Assembly: GCF_000006405.1 (NCBI RefSeq)
Contig: NW_003215766.1
Coordinates: 3,382-67,381, forward strand
Origin: Perkinsus marinus ATCC 50983
Taxonomy: Eukaryota; Perkinsozoa; Perkinsida; Perkinsidae
Direction: 5' to 3'
DNA: 64,000 bases
Shown here piece by piece: positions 10,238 to 21,746 of this stretch. Numbering within the stretch: the first letter of the stretch is position 1; the number at the start of each line of letters is the position of its first letter. Below the pieces are notes generated by a model. It ran no database searches and was not told where the DNA came from. It worked only from the letters and a program-made list of their open reading frames with translations. The position numbers were made by a program, and so were the translations under genes.

Positions 10238-13200
10238 CTTGGCGGATGCTAGCGAAAAGTTTGTCGTGTAGCTGCGGGTAGTCGGCTAAGCTACTCAGCT
10301 TCATAGGCAGGACAACTCTGGCACCGATGCAACCGATGGCTGACAGGATGGAATTGCAATTGCAACCTGAAGTCGGAGCAGCGAGTCGCTACACACAGCT
10401 CGTAATCAAGCTCCTAATGTTGCTTACTTCCCGGAGCCATAATTATGGCTGTTCCATCCTTCTGCAGACCTGCTGTAGTGAACAGATCCGTGAGAGTTTC
10501 AACCGAGAGATCGGAGGTTCTCTTAGACAACGCATCAACTTTCTCGGCCACGATCACCGCTTTTTGCTCATCAGCACGGTAGTAGCGTTCTCTGAAAGCT
10601 CGCCTAATGCTGCTCTCGATAGGTTTCCTAGTCCCTTCTGGGGGCTTTACAGTGCGCTCGATCACGAAGATGGTCTCCTGCATAAGTCCGGGTAGCTTGA
10701 TCACCCGGGATGACGGGACAGATGACCGACGTGAGCCTGTGGAAGCTCTACTCTTGCGCTTGTGCTTGGCCTCGCGCTCTCGGCAGGCCGTTTCATACTG
10801 TTCCTTCAGGGAGAGCTCGACGGAACCAATATTCCAGTATGGCCGACGTCTGTAAACCACTCGTTTGCCAAGCGAGACCTCGTCATCCTCTTCCGAGGCG
10901 GAGTCGAGACCAACAGCATTTCCCGCGTCGTCGGCATCAGATGATGGAGTTGGAGAGGGAGGAGCACTACCCACCACAACTTCAGAATTAGATGATACAA
11001 CCGGAATCTCATTCTCGCGCACCTTCTTCGAAGCAAAGGACCCAAGTATATTGATGCCGCTCGACATCTGGAGGCCACCGCCTTGCTCTGACATCTGCAC
11101 GCGGAGAAGAATAGTAGTCTTCTGCGGGTTAGCAGCGCCCGTTTGTTCAAGAACTTCACGAACGAAATACTCCACCATCTCCGACTCGTTCCTATCGCGG
11201 CACGGGATTGTGCACCGAGCATGTTCGGGACCATTGCCGAAGCGGTCGTCGACTAGGTCGATATAGATGACATCAGGTGGCCTTCCTTGTAGCACGGCTC
11301 TCATGAACGGTGCGGCCTTCTGTACCCAGCCGCCGCTCAGTAACGTCATAGGCGTGCTAGCAGAGCTCGCTTGTAGAGAGACATTCGTAGACGCTGTAGG
11401 GCCTTCGTTGTGTGTTGCGTTAGAACCGGTGTAGTCCAAGATCAACACTTTGGTGTCAAGCATCTCATTTGACGCGTCCGTGAGATCACTCTCGACTTGG
11501 GACTTGTAGGCCATACACTTCTTCTGACTCTCGCGTAAAGCCTCGGTGGCTAACCTGACGGCTTGCTTCTGTATGAGAGCAAACCTACTGAGATTGAGAT
11601 TGGTTTGCTCCAAGCGCATCTTCTCCAGCTCCTTGTCCGCTGCCTGACGCTGCCGCTCGGCTTCCTCGATCTTGGCCATTTTGATTTTCCGCTGAGCATC
11701 TTCCTCTTCTTCTTGAAGTTTCTCCTTTTTACGCTGCTCTTCATCTTTCAAAGTAGCTATAGCCCTCATGACAGTTTTTGGCGCCATCATCACCTCGCTA
11801 GGATTCAGCCCTTCAAAGGTTGGACTGTTACAAGCATCGCACTGGAGGCCTTCGGCGAAAGAAGGAGCGAAAGTACTGAAGACTACATCGACAGCCGACG
11901 CTCTAGAAAAGTAAGAGCGATGAAGACTGATGGCACTCGCAGAGGGAATTTTCTCCACGGCCTCGTAGTAAGACGGGTGAGCTTTGAAGATGTACCAGAC
12001 CACGACAGTGAACTTCATTTGAAGGACATCTCGGCGGTTAACCATCTTCTGTTGGCGGCTACTCCTTGTAGAGCTGGACTTTGCGATGGCCTCCACTAGC
12101 ACGCTCAGCATCTCTTCCCTCAGGCTGTCATGATCGTAGGGCCTTCCGTCATCATCCCTCAAAAGGGACTCTTCTCCTATCATACGATGGCCATCCATTC
12201 CCGCAGGGTTTCCCGGCTCGAAGAAGCTGTTAACGTAGGTTATCATACCGACACCTTTCTGGTTCAAGTCAAACTCCTTGCTATTGAGACTCCTGAACCA
12301 GTTGTGGCGGAAAATCACACCCAGAACAGGCCATGAGAAAGAGGTCGATAGCAAATTGCTCTTCTTCTCGAATAGCTTGAGCCGCGATTCGTGCACGAGG
12401 ATCTCGTCCAGAGCTCGCCTGCTAACGTGTCCCTTCGATGGATCTAGTATGGCCTTCAGATACTGAATGTTAGTCTTGTCAACGCCGAAGTTACCGGTGA
12501 GACGCTTGAACGTCTCTAGGAGACTAGTGACGTTGCGTTGCTCTCTCGGCAGCTTATCGAAGATCTCCACGAAGCCATTCAGCGTCTGGGCAGCCGTCTT
12601 TGGTATCACATTAGCCTCTCTTGAACCGCTGGCCATCGACTGAGCCAGGAGGACCAAATCGAAAGCATCCTTCGGTTTCAGGCCTCGTAGGCTTTTGGGA
12701 GCATCAAACCTCGAGCCGTTCCGAAGGCGTGCTGGATAACTCGATGATACCAGTTTGATGGCCTTCTCGATGTCGCATACCTCTTCACGACTCAGCCCGT
12801 GATCAGTTTCCCTTAGTTGCTCCCATGCTTCGATCATGGAGAGAATAAGCTTGGAAATGTGGAGCCCGGACACCAAGTCAAGTGGGAAGTCGTTGCATGC
12901 GTTGTTGGTTTGCACGGAGGTGGCCTTCAGGAGTAAGTCAAAATCAATATCCCAAATACCGCTGCAGCCACCAGACTTGTGTAGCTTCATGGATACGGCT
13001 CTGTTCAAGACTGCGCTTTTGCTGGCCTCCGCCGTGGGATCAACGATATCCTTGAGATGGCCGACGATACCAGTGCAATCCGGCAGAGCTTTGCATTGGT
13101 CCACGGAGTCGACTCTCTGAAGATGGCCGACAGATATCTTCCATTTCTCAAGCCAGGCCTTCCGAGCGAAAGCGTCCACGGAGAATATGAACCTTGGTTT

Positions 13201-13395
13201 CTCGCTCTCGTCAACTCTATCCAACTCTTCATCTTCGTCACGCAGTTCAGCCCCTTCCTGCCCCACTGCGGTCGAGGCAGCTTCGATATCTGCCGTACTA
13301 CTCAGAGCACCAAGGTCACTAACCTGGCCCGTCGTTGAAGGCAGCGTTGTTGCATCGCAGCTATAGTTAGTATTCATATTTTTTGAGTCTCTCAC
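10238..13395 (-). CDS. Element gene 3: very large unknown protein with coiled coil (993-aa first exon)
   Basis: The longest open frame of the window. The first exon encodes about 993 residues and is followed by a 61-nt intron (10367-10427, GTAAGC...CTTCAG) and a 129-nt exon reading ...GCIGARVVLPMKLSS. No family was recognised. Visible parts: an acidic N-terminus; an alpha-helical region up to about residue 530; a single CDAC pair near 555; a strongly charged coiled coil (about 580-650, EEQRKKEKLQEEEEDAQRK); a mixed alpha/beta region (about 680-790) containing DVIYIDLVDDRFGNGPEH; and a basic tail. The start was chosen because an intron-like AT-rich stretch and the divergent promoter lie upstream; MNTNYS, six residues in, is an alternative start. 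It is transcribed away from the transposase-like gene. A structural or DNA-handling role for transposition is a guess. Confidence 0.6.
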
Positions 13396-13782
13396 GCAGG
13401 TATCTAAGGCGAAACAAAATGTCCCCGACCCGAAAACGATCGATCAAGCGATTACAGCAGTAGTACACCCTATTCTAACCATAGTTGTATTACCTTCTTG
13501 CACCTGTGAATCCTCCCGTACTTGCATCAAATTGAAGCTCCGTATCGGAGTGTGTGGTTCTTCCGCGGGTGGCGGGTTGTTTGGGTTATCGGCCATGAGT
13601 TAAGATTAGTCGGGGGGATAACAACAAGTTGTTCACCTACGAACTAGCGTACGGAAGAACCCTACTTTGGTTAGCGGAAGCAGCAAAACGCTAGCCGTTT
13701 CGCCCAAAAGCTCGCGAAGGAGTAGCTGCAGAATCTCAACCTGTAGTACAGGTCTTGCACTTGCTAATACCCTGCTGGAGTC

Positions 13783-13838
13783 CATGTATACACTAATGGC
13801 GGGGGTCTATTTTGGCTCCCGCCATTAGTGTATACATG
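13783..13838. repeat. Perfect 21-bp-arm hairpin at divergent centre
   Basis: Arms 13783-13803 and 13818-13838 are exactly complementary, with a 14-nt loop. The arm begins CATGTATACACTAATGG. It lies 80 bp from the assembly gap. The gap may itself be caused by strong secondary structure or by further repeat copies. Confidence 0.9.
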
Positions 13839-13918
13839 ACCTTTCTGAACTGTTTTCCTCGTACGTACCGGGTACCTGTTCATTAGCGTTTCGTTGGAAA
13901 TTCTGGTCGGGAATATGT

Positions 13919-14018
13919 NNNNNNNNNNNNNNNNNNNNNNNNNNNNNNNNNNNNNNNNNNNNNNNNNNNNNNNNNNNNNNNNNNNNNNNNNNNNNNNNNN
14001 NNNNNNNNNNNNNNNNNN
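13919..14018. other. Assembly gap (100 N)
   Basis: Exactly 100 unresolved bases, which usually marks a gap of unknown true length. It interrupts the divergent promoter region of the element, so the element's real length is uncertain. Confidence 0.99.
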
Positions 14019-14092
14019 TTCCAACATTTCTCAACTTGCGAAACCGTCGCGCTGAGCTTTTGATCTTTCAAGGTTTGGTCTCAGTTTCTACA

Positions 14093-17000
14093 ATGGCGGA
14101 TACCTCTTCTTCCTCTACAAGCGAAGGCCATGGCGCTATCCAAGTCAGACCAGTGGCGGAGGATGGAGATTATCGGCAAGATGGTGGTCACGGCTTCGGG
14201 CAAATGTCCGTTGAAGCAGACCGGCGATGTAACCGAGACAGAGTGGCTGCTGCCCTCAGCGTAAAGTGCTGCAAGAAAAACTGTCTATCGACCTTCAGCA
14301 TTGAGCATGCTCTCGAGGATAGAAGAAAACTCTCGTTTGGTTTGGAAGGACCCCGGTCGAGGGATGCCTCCTTCAACTACCTGAAAAATTTCTGTCTTCG
14401 CCAAGGCATGGTCATTCGAACGTCTCCAACAGAGGGTGGGTTTCGGCCTCAGCTGTACGGTAAGGCTGTCTGCACTCGAGCATTAGCTTGGTATTTGGGT
14501 ATTGGCCGGAACAAGGTGAATGAAGTGCGTCGACTCGCGGAATCGGGCTCGTGGGCGGCCCACCGTCGCTATTCCTTGCGTAGGCCATCTGAAGGAATTC
14601 GCCGTCACTGCGTTTGTGCATTCATTGCCAGTATTTTTCGACGGATTGGAGAATACCAGCCAGACAGCTCTACTGTTATACTTCCATTTGTGACGAGGCG
14701 CAACCTTTTCCAGTACCTGAGGCAGAAGTGGACCGACGAGTTCCCAACGACTGCCTTCCCCGTCGAGAGATCTATACGACGGTACTTGACCGATGACAAC
14801 CTTCTGGGATACATCAAGTGCCACGGGCCTGGAGAGGAGGCCAGCGTGCCGACTAGTGGTCGCCATCAGCAAGAAAAGTCAACCAGCCTTCGCGTCTGCT
14901 TGAGGAAGACACAACGCTTCGGTCACTGCTCAGATTGCACGGAATCTCAAATTGCTATAGCCAGGGCCGAATGCGAAGCCGATAGAGAACTTTATATGGC
15001 TCGCTTCACGCTGCATCTCGATGCCGTGAAAAAGCAGCGCTCTGTCTACTATGACTTGAAGATGAAGGCCATCCAGAATCCTGAGGAAGTTCTCACAATT
15101 ATAGCTGACGGACCCGACCAGTTCCTCACGCGGGTACCACACATAGTATGGTCTCAATCTCGCAGCTTCCCGAAGTTCGACGACACCTGCCTACCAAAAC
15201 TGAAGCTGGAGCTAGTCATATGTCACGGAAGGCCAGGCCCCAATATATTCCTCTATGTTGTTCCGCCGGATAAGTCCCATGTAATAAAGTTTGTGATGTG
15301 ATAACGCAACAGTGCACAACGAGTTACTTTCTTCAGGGAGCCAACATGGTCATAGAGTCTTTCGAACGGACTCTCGCCATTCTTCGAGATACAGACGGCC
15401 TCCCTAGATCTGGCTTCGTGCATGTTCAGTTGGACAATCCAACTGGAGAGAACAAAAACAGGTAACTACCCTGTCGATGGTACCTCAGGTATGGAATCCG
15501 TGGCAGGATTCCATCAGGTGGTAAATTCTCGCTATGATAGGTTCGTGTTTGGGTACTTCGCTGAAAAGGTGTCTGAAGGCCTCCTAAGAAGAGTCGATTT
15601 TGGATTTCTACCTCCTGGGCATACTCACGAAGATGTTGACATGCGTCATTTCCAGTATGGATGTGCCCTCAAGGAAACAAAATTCGTTGACGGCAATACA
15701 ATTTGTGATATTTTCAAGAAGAAGATGGTAGGCCACACTACCAAAGAGCCAACACAAGCAGAGATGGCCAGCCGAAAAGTGAGTTTCCTCATATTTCTCT
15801 ACTCACGTATTATTTATCCAGTATGTATGACCTTAATTTCAGGTAATGAACACCCCTATGGGACGCGAAACCCTCAATCCTCATGCTACAACTATGTATC
15901 ATGTTCGCGACTGGAAGGCCAGGCTCGAACCTTACGTCCCCGCCGTGAAAGGAATAACAACTGCTTATTCGTTCAGAGTGAAGGCCCTCGCCCAGTCCCA
16001 GTATCCGCGTATACTTTGATCTTTCAGATTGAGAAGGATTCCAACTCCGGGGACGTAGTTATTTACTATAAGAAGACCATGTCAGATGAGATTTGGCTAG
16101 GGCCTCAGGTAGCATTCACAGATAGATTTCCTGCAATGATGGCCCGGGGCTCCATAGTTTCGCTGGCCGCTTCCCAGTGCTCTCCCAGGTATTTCTACAA
16201 AGTGGTACGCTCGATGGAATCGCTGAGCCACTATCGGAAGCCGCCCACTCTCACAAACACGACCCCATAGCTGCTGAAGGCTTGAAGAAGCTATCGAAGG
16301 AGCACCCTCTGCTTTTCTCACAGAAGGGTGAGGTATATTTAGGAAACGTGAAAAATTTATTTTTCCTTCAATGCTCCGTGTAGTATACAGAATGGTCCAT
16401 CAGCTTTATTGACTTCCCGGTAATATACCGACGCATTTCTCAGATATAGCTCATGCAGTGCAATTACAGCTGGGGACGTATTCATACCTCGCCCACGAGG
16501 ATACACTGGCCAGACTGCCTAGGTTCAACCTGCCCACTCGGTCAGAACCGAGCGGCACAAGATCACAGAACTCCTTCGAGTGCCTTTCTGGCAAGCCTCC
16601 GAGAAAGAGGCAGAAGCTCCAGAAAAATACCGAGCTCCGCCCCGCAGGCCAGCTACGCGGTACAACTATCATCGGCAAGAGCGCTAGCGAAGATTCCGAT
16701 GCCCGTGCTCTGTTTGAGTCCATGAAAGGCCGCGAGCTGAAATATACGAAGCTTGCTCGAGTGGTCGTTCGTGGAGATGGAGAAGGCCGGACTACCAAGA
16801 GTACCCTCAACTGTAGAAGGTGTCTGCCGTCTGGAAAAGTATTGACGCTTTCCGAGCTGCGCGAGGACGAGTTACCGCGTGTCGGCCTATTCGCTTTCGT
16901 ACATACTGAGGATGGCCTCCATGAGCTCGTCGACCGCCGGTGTCCTGCTATTGGGTGCGTAGTTTCCACTCCCAGCTGGACCGCTGACCGTACACCTCCA

Positions 17001-17345
17001 GGAAAAAGGGGAGAAGCCTCTATATCCATACACTGGTATTCTTATGACGAGAAGCTCTTACGAAAGCATGGTACTCACACCCTTTCACGCGGTACTTTGC
17101 AGCAAATGTGTATACAAAAGTGTGAGGGTAAGAACAAGAAGGCCTCTACCAGTAAGATTTCAACAAGTCACCCTTGGATCGATGACGTACCAGCGGACTC
17201 CCTTGTTGCCTGGAATATATCCCTGACTAGAGGAAAAAGGCTCACAAGGGTCGCGATAGAGTTTCTGGAGCGCCTCGGTATCCAAGGTTTGAGCGACTGT
17301 GGTGGCGATTATCCACTGTCCAGCGGAGTGTCTGCATCAGACTGA
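14093..17345 (+). CDS. Element gene 4: DUF7869-like candidate transposase, multi-exon
   Basis: The start is MADTSSSSTSEGHG at 14093. Exon 1 has the N-terminal zinc-binding-like segment typical of DUF7869 proteins (KCCKKNCLSTFSI), the LYGKAVCTRALAWYLGI helix and a second Cys pair (GHCSDC), then IIADGPDQFLTRVPH. Introns read: 15281-15336 (56 nt, phase 0), 15462-15540 (79 nt), one ending in TTAATTTCAG near 15840 and one of about 50 nt ending near 16027. Splicing gives VQLDNPTGENKNR directly followed by FVFGYFAEKV, then FLPPGHTHEDVDMRHF, the family's hallmark. D (ADGPD), D (QLDN) and D/E (HTHEDVD) form a plausible RNase H-fold metal triad. The segment VRDWKARLEPYVP also fits DUF7869. The last exon (about 16458-17345) adds a Lys-rich linker and a beta-rich C-terminal domain with SISIHWYSYDEK. 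Catalysis of transposition is inferred; some joins in 16.1-16.46 kb are unresolved. Confidence 0.75.
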
Positions 17346-17946
17346 CTACACCCTGGATGCAGAATTGGTGCGCATTCGAGAGTTACTTTCGAACCCAACA
17401 CTATATTGGAAAACAGCGGCTAAGGTAGTACACTATTAATATCCACCAGCTATGGTCGACGGTTCCCGTTGCTTTAGGATTTCAGTTCAGATCTAGTCTC
17501 TGCTGTCTTCTAACCTAATGTTTACGCTCCCCTTCATGCTATGAGTGCAGCTCCAAATTGTGAGACTTTATGAGCTCGTATTGCGCAGCCGTTATCGTCT
17601 AGTTTCATACTTCTCAGATATTCGACGGTAGTCATGTCTTGGCCTAGCCTAGATGACTTAGGCAATGCGGGCGTATATTTGCATCAGATCTCTAGCTTCG
17701 AAGATGAGTTATGTTGCGTTCGCACTTTGTCGTGGGAATGCTTAGGTCTCTCGTACAACATAGGCTGCTTTTCCGAGTTCTTCGGTCCTACTCATCAGTA
17801 GGTTGGCTCATCGTCAGGCAGTAACTAGCGAGTATAGATGCCTAGTAAACGATGTGGTTATTCTTCAGGATTAACCTCATATAAGTTAGATGTATTGTGA
17901 AATAAATCGATGCTATCAACTTCTCTGCAGAGTTTTGTTCATCATC
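17346..17946. other. Intergenic region between element genes 4 and 5
   Basis: About 600 bp without a supported gene. There are no strong repeats. It should hold the 3' end of gene 4 and the promoter of gene 5. Confidence 0.5.
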
Positions 17947-20900
17947 ATGTCGGCCATCCGTACGTCGGCCAGCTATCAGAACTCTAACGGGCCGGTCGCC
18001 CAAATCTGTCGCACCCTGCGTCTCCCTATGGATAGGTTGGAGGGTAGCTACTATCCCGGTGAGGTTGACCCTTTTTACCATCTCGATGAGTTCAGTGAGG
18101 TCATGTTGGAATTCTACCAGCTCGAGAATGAACCAGAAGGCCATCTGCATGTTTCTGATCGTCGTGCTGCGTGCTACCGAGAGTTTGAAGGCTTCCCAGA
18201 ATATTTGCGGGATAACCGCACTCAACCCAGCCCAGAAATAAGGGATCCCCGCAACCCGGAACACCCCCTGGACATACATGACAGAAACTATGCGGCAAAA
18301 ACTAGTTGGCCAGGTCTAGAAGCTGAAGCTGTGCTTCCTATATGGTTGGCCACCAACATCCCGCAACTGCGCCGAAGCAGGGTGGCATACTGCTCTCATT
18401 TGGCTGGTGCCCCGAGTAGGATGTTCTACAACCCCTGCACGGAAACTATTCCGGTGTATAGGACGGAGAGTGTGTCCCTTATTCTCACCTTACATGGCAA
18501 CCCGTTCATCATGAACCCCCCGCCCGAAGCCGAGGCTAAGCTCGATGGCCAGCAGTTGATAGCAGAAGCTCGAGCTTCACATCTCCCTGATATTTGCGAA
18601 ACTCCCTCAGAAGGCCAACGTCTTAAGATCAGAGATTGTACTATGTGGGGGATGCTCCATAGCTGCTTGGTCTTTCCTTGTTCGAAGGCGATGATGTGTT
18701 GTATATGCAAAGCGTGCTTCAATACTGAGAGGTCGAAGGCCTCCAGGAACAAGGTCAAGTGCGGTAAGCTATTCTCTTGCGAGGACTTCAGCTGGTACAA
18801 CGGACTCCGAGCATTTGCTAAGCATGCAACTAATCCGGCGGCCCACCACATGGACGAGGTGTATATCGAGGGTATTGCAAGCGAAAATCGATACAATAAC
18901 CTATACCCTATCGTCACTATCCAAGATGAGGCGCTCCGTGGTCTCACTATGGCCCAGCTTATGAACACTGTAGCCCGCGAAGACTTCCCTGGCAGCTTTG
19001 GTGAGGTGGTGCAAAGGCTGCGCAAGTTTGTGCTTGACCGAGAGTCTCTGGCCATCGGTGAACTCGATGATTATAGTCGGTCATCCAGTCCTCTCGGTCC
19101 GGTCGGTGGCTTCCTACAGGATAAGATCGGAAGAGTTGTATTTTGGCAGGCCAACGCTAGGCTTGAGTATATGCCGGGTTTTGATGCTGCTCGCCCTTAC
19201 GTAGTGTGGCAAAACACGTGCCCCCTTGATCCGGAGCTAGATGCAGCTCTAGCACGAAGATTAGTAGAGCTGGAGCCGGGACATGGGTTCCAAGCTCATC
19301 CCTCCCCTGCCGAGAGCTCACTCTACGGACTGCAGCGTGCTGATTGGGATGACCCCGGCCGCTGGAGAGCGCCTTCCTCGCCTGTAGGAGATAGCCGTTA
19401 TACGACAGGTAGTGAAGGATGGATACGAGGCATGACTTTTTCTTTGGCGCCGAAGTATTAGGAACTCAAGTTCTATTGCAGGTGCATTCGATGGCGGGAT
19501 CCCTGACTCGTCTGGACGACCGCCGCAACGGCAAATGCCTGCATGCCCAGTCGAAAGTGTCCCACTTGGACGCCCTGTCCAACGTGCTCAGTCAGAAGGA
19601 CACCGCATGCATCATCGGCCGAAACGTTCCCCGGTGCTGTTCCACCCTGAAGGCCCCGCTGTTCGCGATGAAACAGGAGGCCCTTCCACTAACATGCAGG
19701 ATTTCAGAGAGGTAGAGTCTGACCATTCCACGAGAATGTTCGGAGCTCAAGAATGGGAGGCAGCCGGGAGTTCATTCCGTAATAAATTGGACGGTGGTGC
19801 GGCCATCGAAGTCTGTCGGTTTGTATTTTTCTCAATGTTACTAACAATTTCTTAGGTACATCGTTTCGGCCCCGCCCGCTGTTACTGAATCTTCCTCATT
19901 ATAGTCGCACCCCTGAGGAGTTTCTGAACGATATGTATGGCCATGATGCAAAATGCAACTGGCCTGACGGAGGATATAGCAGCTCAGTCAGTATGCCAGC
20001 GACCTCGGGCAGTCACCAATCTCAACCTGTTAGGTGAGTCCGGCCCCCGAGAAAACGACGCTCGAATCTGCTGTTCTACTGTTGTATTTCAGGGAACGCC
20101 AAAGAAGGACGAATCAACATGCTCGTCGAGATGATGGCTGCCTACGGGAGAATGACCAGTGTCAAGCATGGAATTGTCAACGCAATGACATATACCCAAA
20201 CAAGTCTGGATCGGACGCTTCTCAGCATATCGTTCCGGAAGGCCATCAATGTATTGCCCAGGGTAATAACGCTTCTTTCGTATCGTATATTACAAACGGG
20301 ATCCGGGTTCCCTGCTCAGATCCGGTCATAGATGTACCAACTCAGAGGCATCAGACGCAAGAGATTCCTGTCCAAGTTGATCCTTCTGCTCGAGTTGAAC
20401 ACTTCGTTGAAGCTCCGGATTTGCGGACTCCAGCTGAACCTGAGTTGAGAAGGCCGCCCTCAAGTCCTCAGCATCCGCTCCATAGCAGTCCAACTCGCGC
20501 CGAGAATCGTGAAGGCTCAGGTGGCGGGCCTACTCAGAGGCTCGCCAGTGATGTTCGGCCTCCGCGAAGACCAAACAGCGAGCTTGCAGCCCAATCGAGT
20601 TCGGTTACCAGACCACCAGTTGGCCGAGCAGCGCCTCCGGGCAGTCCTACCCCTCAAACCAAGAAGGCCACCATGAGCCGGGGGAGACTCCGCTCAGCTC
20701 CTGAGGGTATTGATGTAGAAAGTTTATTTAATACGCCGTGGCTGGGCGCCGACCGTCGTCGCATCGAGCACGACCCAGAGCGCACGTTCTGGCCGTCCAG
20801 AATCGAGCTGCCGTTTTTCAAGATGCTTCCTCGCACTAGTCGTGCGGAACTCAGAAGCCGAAGGCCAACCGACCGTAGCTTTTTCATCGAGGGAGAAGAT

Positions 20901-21746
20901 TATGCTTACATGGGGGCAGCTGAGTACGAAGACGACTCGAGGATTGCTCGCTGGCGCCGTGTGCTGGACTCTCTGGAGGAGGCCAATCTCATCTGCCCCC
21001 TTGACAGGGGAAATTTGTCGGCCATCTCTCACCCATTGGTCGCAGGCGGGGCGATTCCAAAGGCGAAGGCCAATCAAGTCGGCTGCGTCGCAATTTTGAC
21101 CGGCCTCTACAGTGGGTCTCAGGGACCCTATGCATTGAATGTTCCCACAGCTGGGACAATATTGGACTGGTTGACCGAGGGGAATCTTGGTGTCCTCTAC
21201 GTCGTGGTGCACAGCAAGCACAAGATAACTAATTCTCCTCCACAGAATGTGGCCAGCTTGGGGTTCTGCTGCAGGGACCATTTGGAGGCCAACTTCAAGG
21301 TATTCAGGCGGTGGGAGCTTCGAAGGCCTTTAAGGGGTGATGGACCAAACGGAAGGCCAACTGCATCGTTCTTGGTGAGATCTAGAGATGCGTTCGACAC
21401 GGACTTGTTCGAGGTCAACGAGGAAGGCCACCGACGCAGTTGGTGCAAGAGTGGTTTAACTGTAGCCGAAAGCGTGCTAAACAGAGTTATTATATTAGCT
21501 CGCGAGACGTTGCATAAGCGGAAGGCTCCTGTTGATTGTTTCAAAATCCCGGAGAGTTGGAACGTGTCCTCCGAAGATCAGAGACCACATTATATTCCGT
21601 GGGACGGCTGGATAAAAGAGCAGGCGGACTGGGATGATTACCTGAAGGCCAATAGGAGCTCTCGCTGCGAGCAAGACTCATGGAGCGTTATTCACAGTCT
21701 TCGCAATCCGACGGCCATCGCAGATAGCTTCATGCGAGCGAGGTAG
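17947..21746 (+). CDS. Element gene 5: large unknown multi-exon protein
   Basis: Start MSAIRTSASYQNS at 17947. Three introns restore one continuous frame: 19409-19481 (73 nt, phase 1), about 19815-19855 (ending TTTCTTAG) and 20034-20092 (59 nt, GTGAGT...ATTTCAG). The product is about 1,190 residues. The N-terminal third is globular and contains a Cys cluster (CSKAMMCCICKACF, residues about 238-251) that may bind zinc. The middle (20.3-20.7 kb) is Pro/Arg/Ser-rich and probably disordered (RLASDVRPPRRPNSE). The C-terminal part (after MSRGRLRSAPEG) is globular again, with VESLFNTPWLG and LYVVVHSKHKI. No family was recognised. It is co-oriented with the candidate transposase and may be an accessory transposition or DNA-targeting protein, but nothing in the sequence proves that. 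Confidence 0.6.

Larger units (their letters stand above)
13396..14092. promoter_or_regulatory. Divergent intergenic region of the element
   Basis: About 700 bp separate the minus-strand and plus-strand gene blocks. The region must carry the promoters of both blocks, a perfect 21-bp hairpin and a 100-N assembly gap. No TATA-like box is evident on either side. The orientation of the GAAGGCC motif switches across this region. Confidence 0.5.
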
